The notes under the pieces are model-generated. The model searched no databases and was not told where the DNA came from. It saw only the letters and a program-made list of their open reading frames with translations. The position numbers and the translations under genes are program-made. Source: Candidatus Thorarchaeota archaeon (lineage in GTDB: Archaea; Asgardarchaeota; Thorarchaeia; Thorarchaeales; Thorarchaeaceae). From it: a DNA stretch of 7,790 bases. Positions 1 through 5,418 of the stretch are shown here, one piece after another (within the stretch, counting starts at the first letter, position 1; each line of letters starts with the position of its first letter). Where the stretch lies: the NCBI GenBank assembly GCA_016840965.1, contig JAEORI010000078.1:1-7790 (forward strand). Reading direction: 5' to 3'.

Positions 1-1
1 A

Positions 2-88
2 GAGGATGTCCTACTACTGGATGATGATGGGCATGAATTTGGAGTCACTCTTGAAAAGAACCAGCTTGTCCTGAAGCTTGATGTATAA
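2..88 (+). CDS. 3' end of an unidentified gene (partial)
   Basis: An open frame runs in from the window edge and stops at a TAA at 86-88. The 28 visible residues are rich in Asp, Glu, Leu and Val, with an alternating charged/hydrophobic pattern (LLLDDDGHEFGV near the start) that looks like beta-strand. No domain can be recognised from so short a tail. A second + frame is also open here (about 3-74), so the assignment is not certain. The acidic, valine/leucine-rich composition of this frame is more protein-like than the methionine-rich alternative. Confidence 0.45.
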   Translation, partial: EDVLLLDDDGHEFGVTLEKNQLVLKLDV

Positions 89-155
89 TCCGAGTATCTA
101 TGAAACTCATCTAGGTTTCGGCCTAATTCCGATGACTTATTCTGACCAAAAGGTA

Positions 156-235
156 ATGTGGCAAATCTCAGCTTGCTCTTGGCTCGTCATCGCTTTAGCT
201 CAGCCAGGGGTAACGGCTTCACAGATATGCCACGT
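156..235 (+). ncRNA. Candidate structured RNA (long two-tier hairpin)
   Basis: The lower stem pairs 158-168 with 223-233 (10 of 11 positions), and a weak extension reaches 156/235. The upper stem pairs 173-184 with 202-213 continuously over 12 positions, three of them G-U wobbles. The apical loop is 185-201, and an asymmetric internal loop has 4 nt on the left and 9 nt on the right. Because the wobbles become C-A mismatches on the opposite strand, a transcript would most likely be read from the + strand. The shape (lower stem, internal pocket, upper stem) recalls H/ACA guide RNAs, but I see no ACA box just after the stem and no clean kink-turn. It could instead be a long 5' leader or terminator structure. 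Confidence 0.35.
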
Positions 236-255
236 ATGAATTGATTATCATTTTG

Positions 256-263
256 CTATATAG
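256..263 (+). promoter_or_regulatory. Putative archaeal TATA box for the M20 hydrolase
   Basis: The sequence CTATATAG follows a T-rich stretch about 65 bp ahead of the likely start codon. Archaeal transcription usually begins about 25 bp downstream of the TATA element, which would place the start near 285-290 and give a leader of roughly 40 nt that contains the AGGTGG Shine-Dalgarno site. Confidence 0.4.
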
Positions 264-317
264 TTGTCCATTCGAAGATTCCAAGGCTATTGTCGTAAGC
301 TTCATAGCATTGATTTA

Positions 318-323
318 AGGTGG
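318..323 (+). promoter_or_regulatory. Ribosome-binding site favouring the TTG start at 329
   Basis: AGGTGG matches the archaeal anti-SD complement (GGAGGTGA). It sits 5 nt before TTG 329 but 20 nt before ATG 344, and it overlaps the more upstream GTG at 320. Spacing therefore favours TTG at 329 as the initiator. Confidence 0.5.
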
Positions 324-328
324 ATTCA

Positions 329-1471
329 TTGGCGTTACGACTCATGGAAAAATCCCGTCTACTATCACTGCTGAAAGAGCTCGTAGCCACGAACTCTGAA
401 AACCCGCCTGGACACGAAGTTGAAGTTGCCAAAGTCCTACGTAATCACCTTGAAGCACATGGTATTATGTGCACATCCGTTGGTCCTGCAACACGACCGA
501 ACTTAATTTTTTCAAGCCATGATGGACAGATAGGTGATATTGTCATGCATGGACACATGGACACCGTACCAAGTGGTCCCATAGAAAATTGGTCCTATGA
601 TCCATTCTCACCTGAAATAACAAATGGCCGACTATACGGACGCGGTGCCTGTGATATGAAAGGTGCACTAGCAGCTCTTGCAGAAACTCTTATTCTCTAT
701 ACTGAGGAAAGACACAAAAAACCTCTCATTGTTCTCGCAACTTCGGATGAGGAGAGTGGGTGTTCAGGTGCTGAAGAGGTAGCAAAGAGTGGACTTCTTA
801 ATGGAATTGCATTTGGTGTCTGTGCAGAACCACCTAGCCTGCAGGTGTTAGTTGGCGAGAAAGGGATGTTTTGGTCAAAGGTTATTGCTACAGGAAAATC
901 CGCACATGGGTCTCGACCAGAGGAAGGTGTCAATGCTATCCAAGCATGTATAGAAGCAATCCGTCACCTTACAGAAGCGCCTTTCTCATATGAACCTGAT
1001 GATCTCCTAGGTACTCCAACAATGAACATTGGAGTTATCGAAGGTGGTATCAAGATCAATGTTGTACCTGATAAGTGTGAGGCTCAACTTGACATGCGGA
1101 CTGTCAAAGGGCAAGACCCTGACACTCTTCTCAAAGTAATGAACTCTAGGCTTGATGCAGCTGGACTATCTGACAGGGTCCGGGTGGATTATATCCATGG
1201 GAAACCAGCTATATTCACACCAACCAATTCCAAAATCGTTGTGTTAACAAAAACTATTGTGGAGCACATTACAGGTAAAAGACCTCTACTTGGAACCGCT
1301 ACCTATGGAACCGATTGCTCTGTGTTACAACCAAAGATTGGTATTCAAAATGTCATCTGTGGACCTGGTTCCATTGAACAAGCGCATCAGCCAGATGAGT
1401 ACATCTCCCTCGAAGAACTGTATCAATCAGTTAATGTTTATCTGGACATTGCTCGCCATTTTAGCGATTGA
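329..1471 (+). CDS. M20-family metallo-deacylase (ArgE/DapE/LysK type)
   Basis: This is a zinc-dependent amidohydrolase of the M20 family, which removes acyl groups from amino acids (acetylornithine, succinyl-diaminopimelate, LysW-lysine) or cleaves small peptides in the cytosol. Counting from the longest GTG frame (320), the zinc and catalytic residues are all visible: HGHMDTVP (His79, Asp81), GRGACDMKG (bridging Asp112), SDEESG (Glu144 catalytic base, Glu145 zinc), CAEP (Glu170) and AHQPDE (His356). The dimerisation-domain motif GKSAHGSRP (His196) lies between the two halves of the catalytic domain. The length, about 380 residues, is normal and the gene appears intact. Start choice: GTG 320, TTG 329 and ATG 344 are in frame, and the AGGTGG site favours 329. 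The substrate cannot be decided, because no lysine or arginine biosynthesis genes are adjacent. Confidence 0.9.
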   Translation: MALRLMEKSRLLSLLKELVATNSENPPGHEVEVAKVLRNHLEAHGIMCTSVGPATRPNLIFSSHDGQIGDIVMHGHMDTVPSGPIENWSYDPFSPEITNGRLYGRGACDMKGALAALAETLILYTEERHKKPLIVLATSDEESGCSGAEEVAKSGLLNGIAFGVCAEPPSLQVLVGEKGMFWSKVIATGKSAHGSRPEEGVNAIQACIEAIRHLTEAPFSYEPDDLLGTPTMNIGVIEGGIKINVVPDKCEAQLDMRTVKGQDPDTLLKVMNSRLDAAGLSDRVRVDYIHGKPAIFTPTNSKIVVLTKTIVEHITGKRPLLGTATYGTDCSVLQPKIGIQNVICGPGSIEQAHQPDEYISLEELYQSVNVYLDIARHFSD

Positions 1472-1554
1472 GAACTTTGAAGCCCCATCAGGAATAACCT
1501 TAAAGTTCACATTGTATGAGGAACAACATACTGATGTCATTAAGAAAAATCAAA

Positions 1555-1562
1555 GAGGCGAT
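1555..1562 (+). promoter_or_regulatory. Ribosome-binding site of the membrane protein gene
   Basis: GAGGCGAT closely resembles the ideal archaeal GGAGGTGAT and lies just before the ATG at 1568. A TATA-like CTTAAAG at about 1499-1505 could give this gene its own promoter within the 96-bp gap that follows the hydrolase. Confidence 0.5.
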
Positions 1563-1567
1563 CATGA

Positions 1568-2092
1568 ATGCAAATGCCAGAGATTTTCACTACAATCCTT
1601 GAGTTCATATTAAGCCCAATCTTTCTATTCGCTGTTGTCATGATTATTGTTCTGGTCGCTGTTCGTTATGGGACGAAATCGAAATCATCATCTGGTGTTC
1701 CAGTGGTAAAACAGATGCATCGAATGGTCACTCAAATCGACAAGGGCAAAGATATCTCTGAACCTGCTGTAAGATCCCGTCAAGAAATAATTACGCGGAA
1801 ATTCAATTCTCAAATGAAGGCAATCGGTCTAGAGCCAGCAACTGAAAGTGGGTATATTCCAGTTTCATATACACCTCTTGCTAGATTCCTCAAAGAACGA
1901 GGTGTGCAAGATGATACTGTTAGTGCTATCCTTGCTGGTCTAATGGAGGAAGAAAATGAAACAGACGTCAGAGCTATAATTACTGCAGCCTCTGAAACGC
2001 CTGGTGTGGATCTTACCGGTGCTGAACTTGCGAAGGCACAGGATCTGGCAGTTTCTGAGTGGTCTAACGTTAGACGGTCTAGAAGCGTATAG
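1568..2092 (+). CDS. Single-pass membrane protein of unknown function
   Basis: I do not recognise this 174-residue protein. It opens with a short hydrophilic stretch and one strong hydrophobic helix (residues about 11-33, with FLFAVVMIIVLVAV), followed by basic residues (RYGTKSKS). By the positive-inside rule the rest of the protein should lie in the cytoplasm. The soluble part has a basic region (about 60-88) and a C-terminal segment of probable amphipathic helices (about 103-165) containing an acidic MEEENETD stretch. It ends with RRSRSV. There are no cysteines, so no iron-sulfur or heme sites are suggested. It ends 9 bp before alaX, and its stop codon overlaps the alaX ribosome-binding site, so the two are probably one transcript. 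ATG 1564 is out of frame. ATG 1574 is an alternative start. Confidence 0.8.
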   Translation: MQMPEIFTTILEFILSPIFLFAVVMIIVLVAVRYGTKSKSSSGVPVVKQMHRMVTQIDKGKDISEPAVRSRQEIITRKFNSQMKAIGLEPATESGYIPVSYTPLARFLKERGVQDDTVSAILAGLMEEENETDVRAIITAASETPGVDLTGAELAKAQDLAVSEWSNVRRSRSV

Positions 2093-2096
2093 GGGT
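2091..2096 (+). promoter_or_regulatory. Ribosome-binding site of alaX overlapping the upstream stop
   Basis: AGGGGT overlaps the last two bases of the TAG stop of the membrane protein gene and lies 5 nt before the alaX ATG. This supports both the start choice and translational linkage of the two genes. Confidence 0.5.
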
Positions 2097-2101
2097 CTTC
2101 A

Positions 2102-2827
2102 ATGGTGACTGAGCTTCTTCATATGGGTGATAACTACCTTAGAGAGTTTGATGCAGTTGTTGAATCAACAGGCGAGGATTATGTAGTTTTGAATAGGACT
2201 GCTTTTTATCCTGAGGGTGGAGGACAATCTTCAGATTATGGGACTTTGACTAACGGGTCAAGAACTGTCAGAGTAACAGATGTTCAGAAAGAAGAGGGCG
2301 AGATAAGACACAAGATTGATGGTCAACCTTTCAATATGGGCGACAAAATCCACGGCGAAATTGACTGGGCTCGTCGATATGAATGCATGCGTTTTCATAC
2401 ATGTCAACATATACTCTCTCGATATCTCCAGTTAAATTATGACGTGGAAACAGTAGGGAACATGATAAAACCTGGAGAGAGTAGAGCTGACTACTCACCA
2501 CTAGAGGCTTTTGATGATGAGATGAAGCGTAAAGTCGAAGCAGGAGTTAATGAAATACTAAGTCAGAATATTGATGTTGAAATTCAGTTTATGCCGCGAT
2601 CCAAAGCAATTGCTTTTCTTCAAGAACGTGGTTATCAAACAAGATACCTTGAGATGGTGCCAAAGTCGGTACAAGAGTTCAGAGTTTTAATAATTGGTGA
2701 TTTTGATGTTGCATCATGTGCTGGTACTCATGTCAGGAATACGCGTGAAATAGGCCTCATACAGATTGGTAAGTCAAAGAATGTAGGTGCAGGTAAGAGA
2801 CGAATCTATTTCAAATTAATAGAATAG
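2102..2827 (+). CDS. alaX: Alanyl-tRNA editing protein AlaX (AlaX-M type)
   Basis: This is a stand-alone homologue of the editing domain of alanyl-tRNA synthetase. It hydrolyses mischarged tRNA(Ala), mainly Ser-tRNA(Ala), in the cytosol and so protects against serine misincorporation at alanine codons. The N-terminal beta domain carries FYPEGGGQ (GGGQ at 39-42), the loop typical of AlaRS and medium-length AlaX. The zinc site is complete: HTCQH (His99, His103) and CAGTH (Cys206, His210). The 241-residue length fits AlaX-M, which has the extra N-terminal domain, rather than the short AlaX-S or the long AlaX-L with an extended C-terminus. The start is supported by an AGGGGT site 5 nt upstream. 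It follows the membrane protein gene by 9 bp. The TAG stop lies inside a perfect 14-bp palindrome (2822-2835). Confidence 0.93.
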   Translation: MVTELLHMGDNYLREFDAVVESTGEDYVVLNRTAFYPEGGGQSSDYGTLTNGSRTVRVTDVQKEEGEIRHKIDGQPFNMGDKIHGEIDWARRYECMRFHTCQHILSRYLQLNYDVETVGNMIKPGESRADYSPLEAFDDEMKRKVEAGVNEILSQNIDVEIQFMPRSKAIAFLQERGYQTRYLEMVPKSVQEFRVLIIGDFDVASCAGTHVRNTREIGLIQIGKSKNVGAGKRRIYFKLIE

Positions 2828-2835
2828 TACTATTC
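2822..2835. repeat. Perfect 14-bp palindrome across the alaX stop codon
   Basis: GAATAGTACTATTC is identical to its reverse complement and includes the alaX TAG. It abuts the left arm of the next inverted repeat (2836-2844). It could be a protein-binding site or simply a chance AT-rich palindrome. Confidence 0.55.
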
Positions 2836-2891
2836 TGCATCACAGCCAACAGTTTTATGCCTCGTGTGTTGAGTAGAGATAGTGTGATGCA
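2836..2891 (+). promoter_or_regulatory. Nested inverted repeat covering the promoter and RBS of the nucleotidyltransferase
   Basis: TGCATCACA (2836-2844) is perfectly complementary to TGTGATGCA (2883-2891). A second 5-bp stem, CAACA/TGTTG, lies within it (2847-2851 with 2867-2871). The right arm contains GTGAT (2884-2888), the likely Shine-Dalgarno site 5 nt before the ATG at 2894. A TATA-like TTTTATG (2853-2859) lies in the loop. On RNA read through from alaX, the stem would hide the ribosome-binding site. On DNA, the arms could be an operator flanking the promoter. Confidence 0.5.
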
Positions 2892-2893
2892 CA

Positions 2894-4189
2894 ATGAAAG
2901 CGCTCGTGCTAACTGCTGGTGAAGGCCAACGACTTCGGCCTATTACCACAAATCGCTCTAAATCAATGCTGATGATTGCTGGCCGTCCAGTTCTGCAATA
3001 CATAATCGACAGTCTTGTTGAAAACGACATTTACGATATCGTGATTGTTGTTGGTCACGGTCGTGAAGAATTGATTGATCATTTTCAAATGGGCGGAGAC
3101 CAAGGCGTGAGAATTCGTTATATGATCCAGCACAAACAAGAAGGTGCTGAACACGCAATTTTGACTGCGAAAGAAGAGCTAAATGGAGAGGAAGAATTTC
3201 TACTTGTCAACGGTGATGTCCTTGTAGAGCCTGAGATGGTCACTCGAACACTTGTTAATCACCAGACTTTGGGTAGCGATGTTACTATGCTCGTCACACT
3301 CGTTTCTAACCCTGAACAGTTTGGTACTGTGAAAATTGGTCCTAATGGTGTTGTTGAAAAATTAGTAGAGAAAGGTGGACCTGAGCGATATGTCAGTAAT
3401 TATGCAGTCGCAGGAGTTTCTGTCTTCAGTACGGATGTTCTTCCACTACTTGAAAAACACCACGCAATGGAACTTGCCTTTGAGGAATACATCAAAGGTG
3501 GCAATCAGGTATCCGCCACTGTTTGGGAGAAAGAATGGGCTGAGTTCACATGGCCTTGGGATATGCTTAACGCAAATCGAATTGTCATGGATCGGCTTCT
3601 AAAGGGAAAAGGCAGTTTCATAGCTGAATCAGCTGATGTTCATTCAAGTGTGGTAATAGAAGGGTCAGTCTATATTGACAAGGGTAGCATCATCCGTCCA
3701 AACACGACTTTACGTGGTCCAATATACATTGGAAAGAATGTCTATGTGGGAAACAACTCTCTTGTTCGAGATTATAGCAGTCTTTGTGATGGGGTCAGTA
3801 TTGGTTATGCGGTTGAGATTCGTGATAGTATGATTTTCGATAGGGTCAATGTTGGTAGAATGACATATCTTGCTGATTCCATCATTGGAGCTGACACATG
3901 CATTGAGGCTGGTGCTCAGCTCTGGAATTGGAGACCTGGTGGCGAACCATTATATCTCAAACAAAAAGGTGAGGTGGTAAAGGTACCAATGAATAAATTT
4001 GGAGTTATTGTGGGTGATAATGTTGTCATTGGTGTAAATGCATCAATATATCCCGCCACTAGGATTGGAGAAGATAGCGTGATTTCAGCTGGATGCGTGG
4101 TTCAAGAAGATGTTCCTCCTCGGAGTATTGTAACACTCCAACAAAAACTGAAGATTTCAGAACGTAAAGACCTGGAAGGCTGCGATTAG
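2894..4189 (+). CDS. Sugar-1-phosphate nucleotidyltransferase with beta-helix tail (GlmU-like)
   Basis: This enzyme should couple a sugar-1-phosphate to an NTP, giving an NDP-sugar for glycan or cell-surface synthesis. The Rossmann-like nucleotidyltransferase domain (about 1-235) opens with LTAGEGQRLRPIT and then KSM, which is the NTP-binding signature. QEGAEHAI (82-89) and LVNGDV (metal-binding Asp108) follow, and WPWDMLNAN (220-228) is a typical archaeal GlmU-like motif. From about 242 to 410, hexapeptide repeats (for example GPIYIGKNVYVG) build a left-handed beta-helix, as in bifunctional GlmU. In GlmU the acetyltransferase site has a His in a GHxxYxGD motif and an Asn in NxGAG. Here the matching residues read GRMTYLAD (Arg322) and CIEAGA (Cys336), and the following segment is WNWRPGG. 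The second activity is therefore probably lost or different. The 431-residue length is normal. The ATG is preceded by GTGAT at 5 nt. The 3' end is 5 bp from the opposing gene. Confidence 0.88.
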   Translation: MKALVLTAGEGQRLRPITTNRSKSMLMIAGRPVLQYIIDSLVENDIYDIVIVVGHGREELIDHFQMGGDQGVRIRYMIQHKQEGAEHAILTAKEELNGEEEFLLVNGDVLVEPEMVTRTLVNHQTLGSDVTMLVTLVSNPEQFGTVKIGPNGVVEKLVEKGGPERYVSNYAVAGVSVFSTDVLPLLEKHHAMELAFEEYIKGGNQVSATVWEKEWAEFTWPWDMLNANRIVMDRLLKGKGSFIAESADVHSSVVIEGSVYIDKGSIIRPNTTLRGPIYIGKNVYVGNNSLVRDYSSLCDGVSIGYAVEIRDSMIFDRVNVGRMTYLADSIIGADTCIEAGAQLWNWRPGGEPLYLKQKGEVVKVPMNKFGVIVGDNVVIGVNASIYPATRIGEDSVISAGCVVQEDVPPRSIVTLQQKLKISERKDLEGCD

Positions 4190-4194
4190 AACTG

Positions 4195-4905
4195 TCATTT
4201 TTCATTGATAGGCAAACTCGCTACCAAGATTTCATTTGCATATACATACATGGTGCCATCTCGTTCAACGAGTTTGATATCTGCATCGCTCATATCTTGT
4301 GGTATGATTATTTGATGCCCCTCAACAATAATACTCGTTCTGTACTCATTATCTAGAATCATTATATCATGATTAATCTTTATTGGATCTGTTGGTCTTG
4401 TTGGAATAATTCCAATTTTGCAGAGAACTGTATCGAGTTGTTGAGTTTCAATTTTTGTTAGGTTTAATCTAATTGATTCATAGCCTAGATATCTATCTCT
4501 TCCTGAACATATGATATGGTCATCATATTTCCCAGCAAACAACCGTTCCACTGCCAAGTAAAGCCCTAAACCTCTGGAGAGCACATCTTTATCAGTTTGG
4601 AGTTCACTCATTCCTCTTTCTTTTAATGCTGGGTGACTCAATTCATGTGAAATTAACCCGGTCACTGCTGCATCATGCCACTCTTGCACATCACTATTGA
4701 CTCTTATTGAGATTTTATCAGTAGATTTATCCCACCAAATCTGTGCGAAACTTGTTGTTCTTCCCCACTTAGCAGTTATTGTAGATTCTTGAAGTTCAGG
4801 ATATGCCAATCTAACAAGTTTCTCAGATAATATATTGATATCCGGAATCTTCGTCAATCCATCTAGAGCTCCTTCCTTATTCCTAAAAAAGCGAGCAATG
4901 AGCAT
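4195..4905 (-). CDS. Putative zinc metallopeptidase-like protein with HELSH motif
   Basis: This 236-residue protein has no assigned family, but it carries the gluzincin-type motif HELSH (His87, Glu88, His91) preceded by a hydrophobic helix (AAVTGLIS). After it comes SELQTDKDVLSRGLG (100-114), where Glu101 or Asp105 could be the third zinc ligand. This supports a metal-dependent hydrolase of the HExxH class, but substrate and activity are unknown. The N-terminal 80 residues hold short beta-strands (FAQIWW, KISIRV). The C-terminal part (about 165-236) is strand-rich and lacks clear motifs. There is no signal peptide or membrane helix, so it is probably cytosolic. It is transcribed divergently from the eS25 locus with only 60 bp between the two starts. 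No strong Shine-Dalgarno site precedes the ATG, so the message may be leaderless. Confidence 0.78.
   Translation of the reverse strand: MLIARFFRNKEGALDGLTKIPDINILSEKLVRLAYPELQESTITAKWGRTTSFAQIWWDKSTDKISIRVNSDVQEWHDAAVTGLISHELSHPALKERGMSELQTDKDVLSRGLGLYLAVERLFAGKYDDHIICSGRDRYLGYESIRLNLTKIETQQLDTVLCKIGIIPTRPTDPIKINHDIMILDNEYRTSIIVEGHQIIIPQDMSDADIKLVERDGTMYVYANEILVASLPINEK
4198..4202 (+). terminator. Weak poly-T signal after the nucleotidyltransferase
   Basis: A run of five T follows the TAG at 4187-4189 by 8 nt, within the last codons of the opposing gene. Archaeal termination often needs only a T-run on the coding strand. No hairpin accompanies it, so support is weak. Confidence 0.25.
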
Positions 4906-4906
4906 C

Positions 4907-4913
4907 TTTAAAA
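4907..4913 (+). promoter_or_regulatory. Putative TATA box of the eS25 locus
   Basis: TTTAAAA lies about 50 bp ahead of the inferred ribosome-binding site, in the 60-bp divergent gap. Transcription would start near 4935, giving a leader of about 30 nt that contains the CCTAG/CTAGG hairpin. For the divergent gene the same element is only a few bases from the ATG, so it is unlikely to serve that direction. Confidence 0.4.
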
Positions 4914-4939
4914 GTCAATCCCAGATTTTCCGCTGTGAA

Positions 4940-4961
4940 CCTAGCAACAGGTATCTAGGAG
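4940..4961 (+). promoter_or_regulatory. Leader hairpin overlapping the eS25 Shine-Dalgarno site
   Basis: CCTAG (4940-4944) can pair with CTAGG (4955-4959) across a 10-nt loop. The right arm overlaps AGGAG (4957-4961), the only good Shine-Dalgarno site ahead of the eS25 core. The hairpin could reduce translation. An alternative ACCT/AGGT pairing (4939-4942 with 4949-4952) would leave the site free. Only short stems are involved, so this is suggestive. Confidence 0.35.
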
Positions 4962-4965
4962 AGTA

Positions 4966-5418
4966 ATTACTATCAGCCGTAAAAAGTGGGGCAAAACAGC
5001 CACAAAGACCGAGAGAGTAATCCGAGATGCAATACCAAGACCTGAAACCCAATCAGGGATAGAAGATTATCTCAAAAAGGCGAAATCAGTTACATGCTAC
5101 GATTTAGCCAATCGGTTTAATATTCGAATGAGTGTTGCCCGTAGAATTCTAAAACAGAAAGAGGCTGAGGGATCGGTAGTACCGTATATCCGCGAAGGTG
5201 GATTTGTGGTATATACTACGCCAGCTGAATTAGAGAAGCGAGAGGGTGGCTCTCCGATAATGGTAGCAGACGCTCTTGAAGAAATCGCATCAAGTGTTCC
5301 TAAGGAACCCCTCATTACCGAAGAAATGGACCTTGCTTTAGCTGCCGCATCAAGTCCAGATTTAGTAAAGCCAAGTAAACTTGCTAGACAACGAAGAGAG
5401 GCTGGTGAAAAGAAATAG
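4966..5418 (+). CDS. Small-subunit ribosomal protein eS25 (non-AUG start, ends at an amber codon)
   Basis: eS25 is a small ribosomal subunit protein shared by eukaryotes and some archaea. Translating from 4966, the protein begins with the conserved basic motif SRKKWGK (residues about 4-10, compare KKKKWSK in human eS25). A linker and the winged-helix domain (about 40-88) follow, with YDLANRFNIRMSVARRIL and then VYTTPAEL. An extension of about 60 residues, rich in Glu, Ala and Lys, ends GEKK at the TAG. There is no in-frame ATG, GTG or TTG between the stop at 4942 and ATG 5128, which lies inside the winged helix. Starting at 5128 would delete half the domain. AGGAG at 4957-4961 is 4 nt before ATT 4966 and 10 nt before ATC 4972, so one of these is the best candidate start. 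The frame continues open beyond the TAG into a lysine-rich tail. Confidence 0.8.
   Translation: MTISRKKWGKTATKTERVIRDAIPRPETQSGIEDYLKKAKSVTCYDLANRFNIRMSVARRILKQKEAEGSVVPYIREGGFVVYTTPAELEKREGGSPIMVADALEEIASSVPKEPLITEEMDLALAAASSPDLVKPSKLARQRREAGEKK
5416..5418 (+). other. In-frame amber codon between eS25 and its lysine-rich tail
   Basis: The TAG is followed in the same frame by 148 open codons with consistent coding character (GEKK, stop, RKDTRPE). One substitution from AAG or CAG would create it. UAG also ends at least four other genes in this window, so wholesale recoding (for example as pyrrolysine) is unlikely. Confidence 0.75.

Larger units (their letters stand above)
89..319. other. Intergenic region, 231 bp, with hairpins and a promoter
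   Basis: No convincing ORF is present. Close behind the upstream stop codon lie two small overlapping inverted repeats, GAAAC/GTTTC (102-106 with 115-119) and TCGG/CCGA (118-121 with 129-132), which could be part of a terminator. They are followed by a long imperfect hairpin (156-235) and a TATA-like element (256-263). I looked for a tRNA in the hairpin region because of the tagctcagcc motif and found no acceptable cloverleaf. Confidence 0.6.

Noticed and set aside
156..235. tRNA gene suggested by the tagctcagcc motif
   Set aside because: No matching D-stem partner, anticodon arm or T-arm can be formed. The pairing is a simple two-tier hairpin.
156..235. - strand RNA with CTGA and GATGA elements resembling a C/D-type kink-turn
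   Set aside because: The flanking stem would have unpaired CG and C-A mismatches where the + strand has G-U pairs, so the + strand structure is better.
1257..1613. + strand open frame overlapping the end of the hydrolase and the start of the membrane protein
   Set aside because: It lies in another frame over two well-supported genes and has no recognisable domain.
2830..3158. Short - strand frames over the start of the nucleotidyltransferase
   Set aside because: They overlap the conserved NTP-binding signature region on the opposite strand and have no domain features.
5128..5418. ATG at 5128 as the start of eS25
   Set aside because: It would remove the KKWGK motif and about half of the winged helix, which are clearly encoded upstream in the same frame.
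5416..5418. Amber codon read as pyrrolysine
   Set aside because: TAG ends at least four other genes here, no pyrrolysine genes are visible, and eS25 is not a known pyrrolysine protein.
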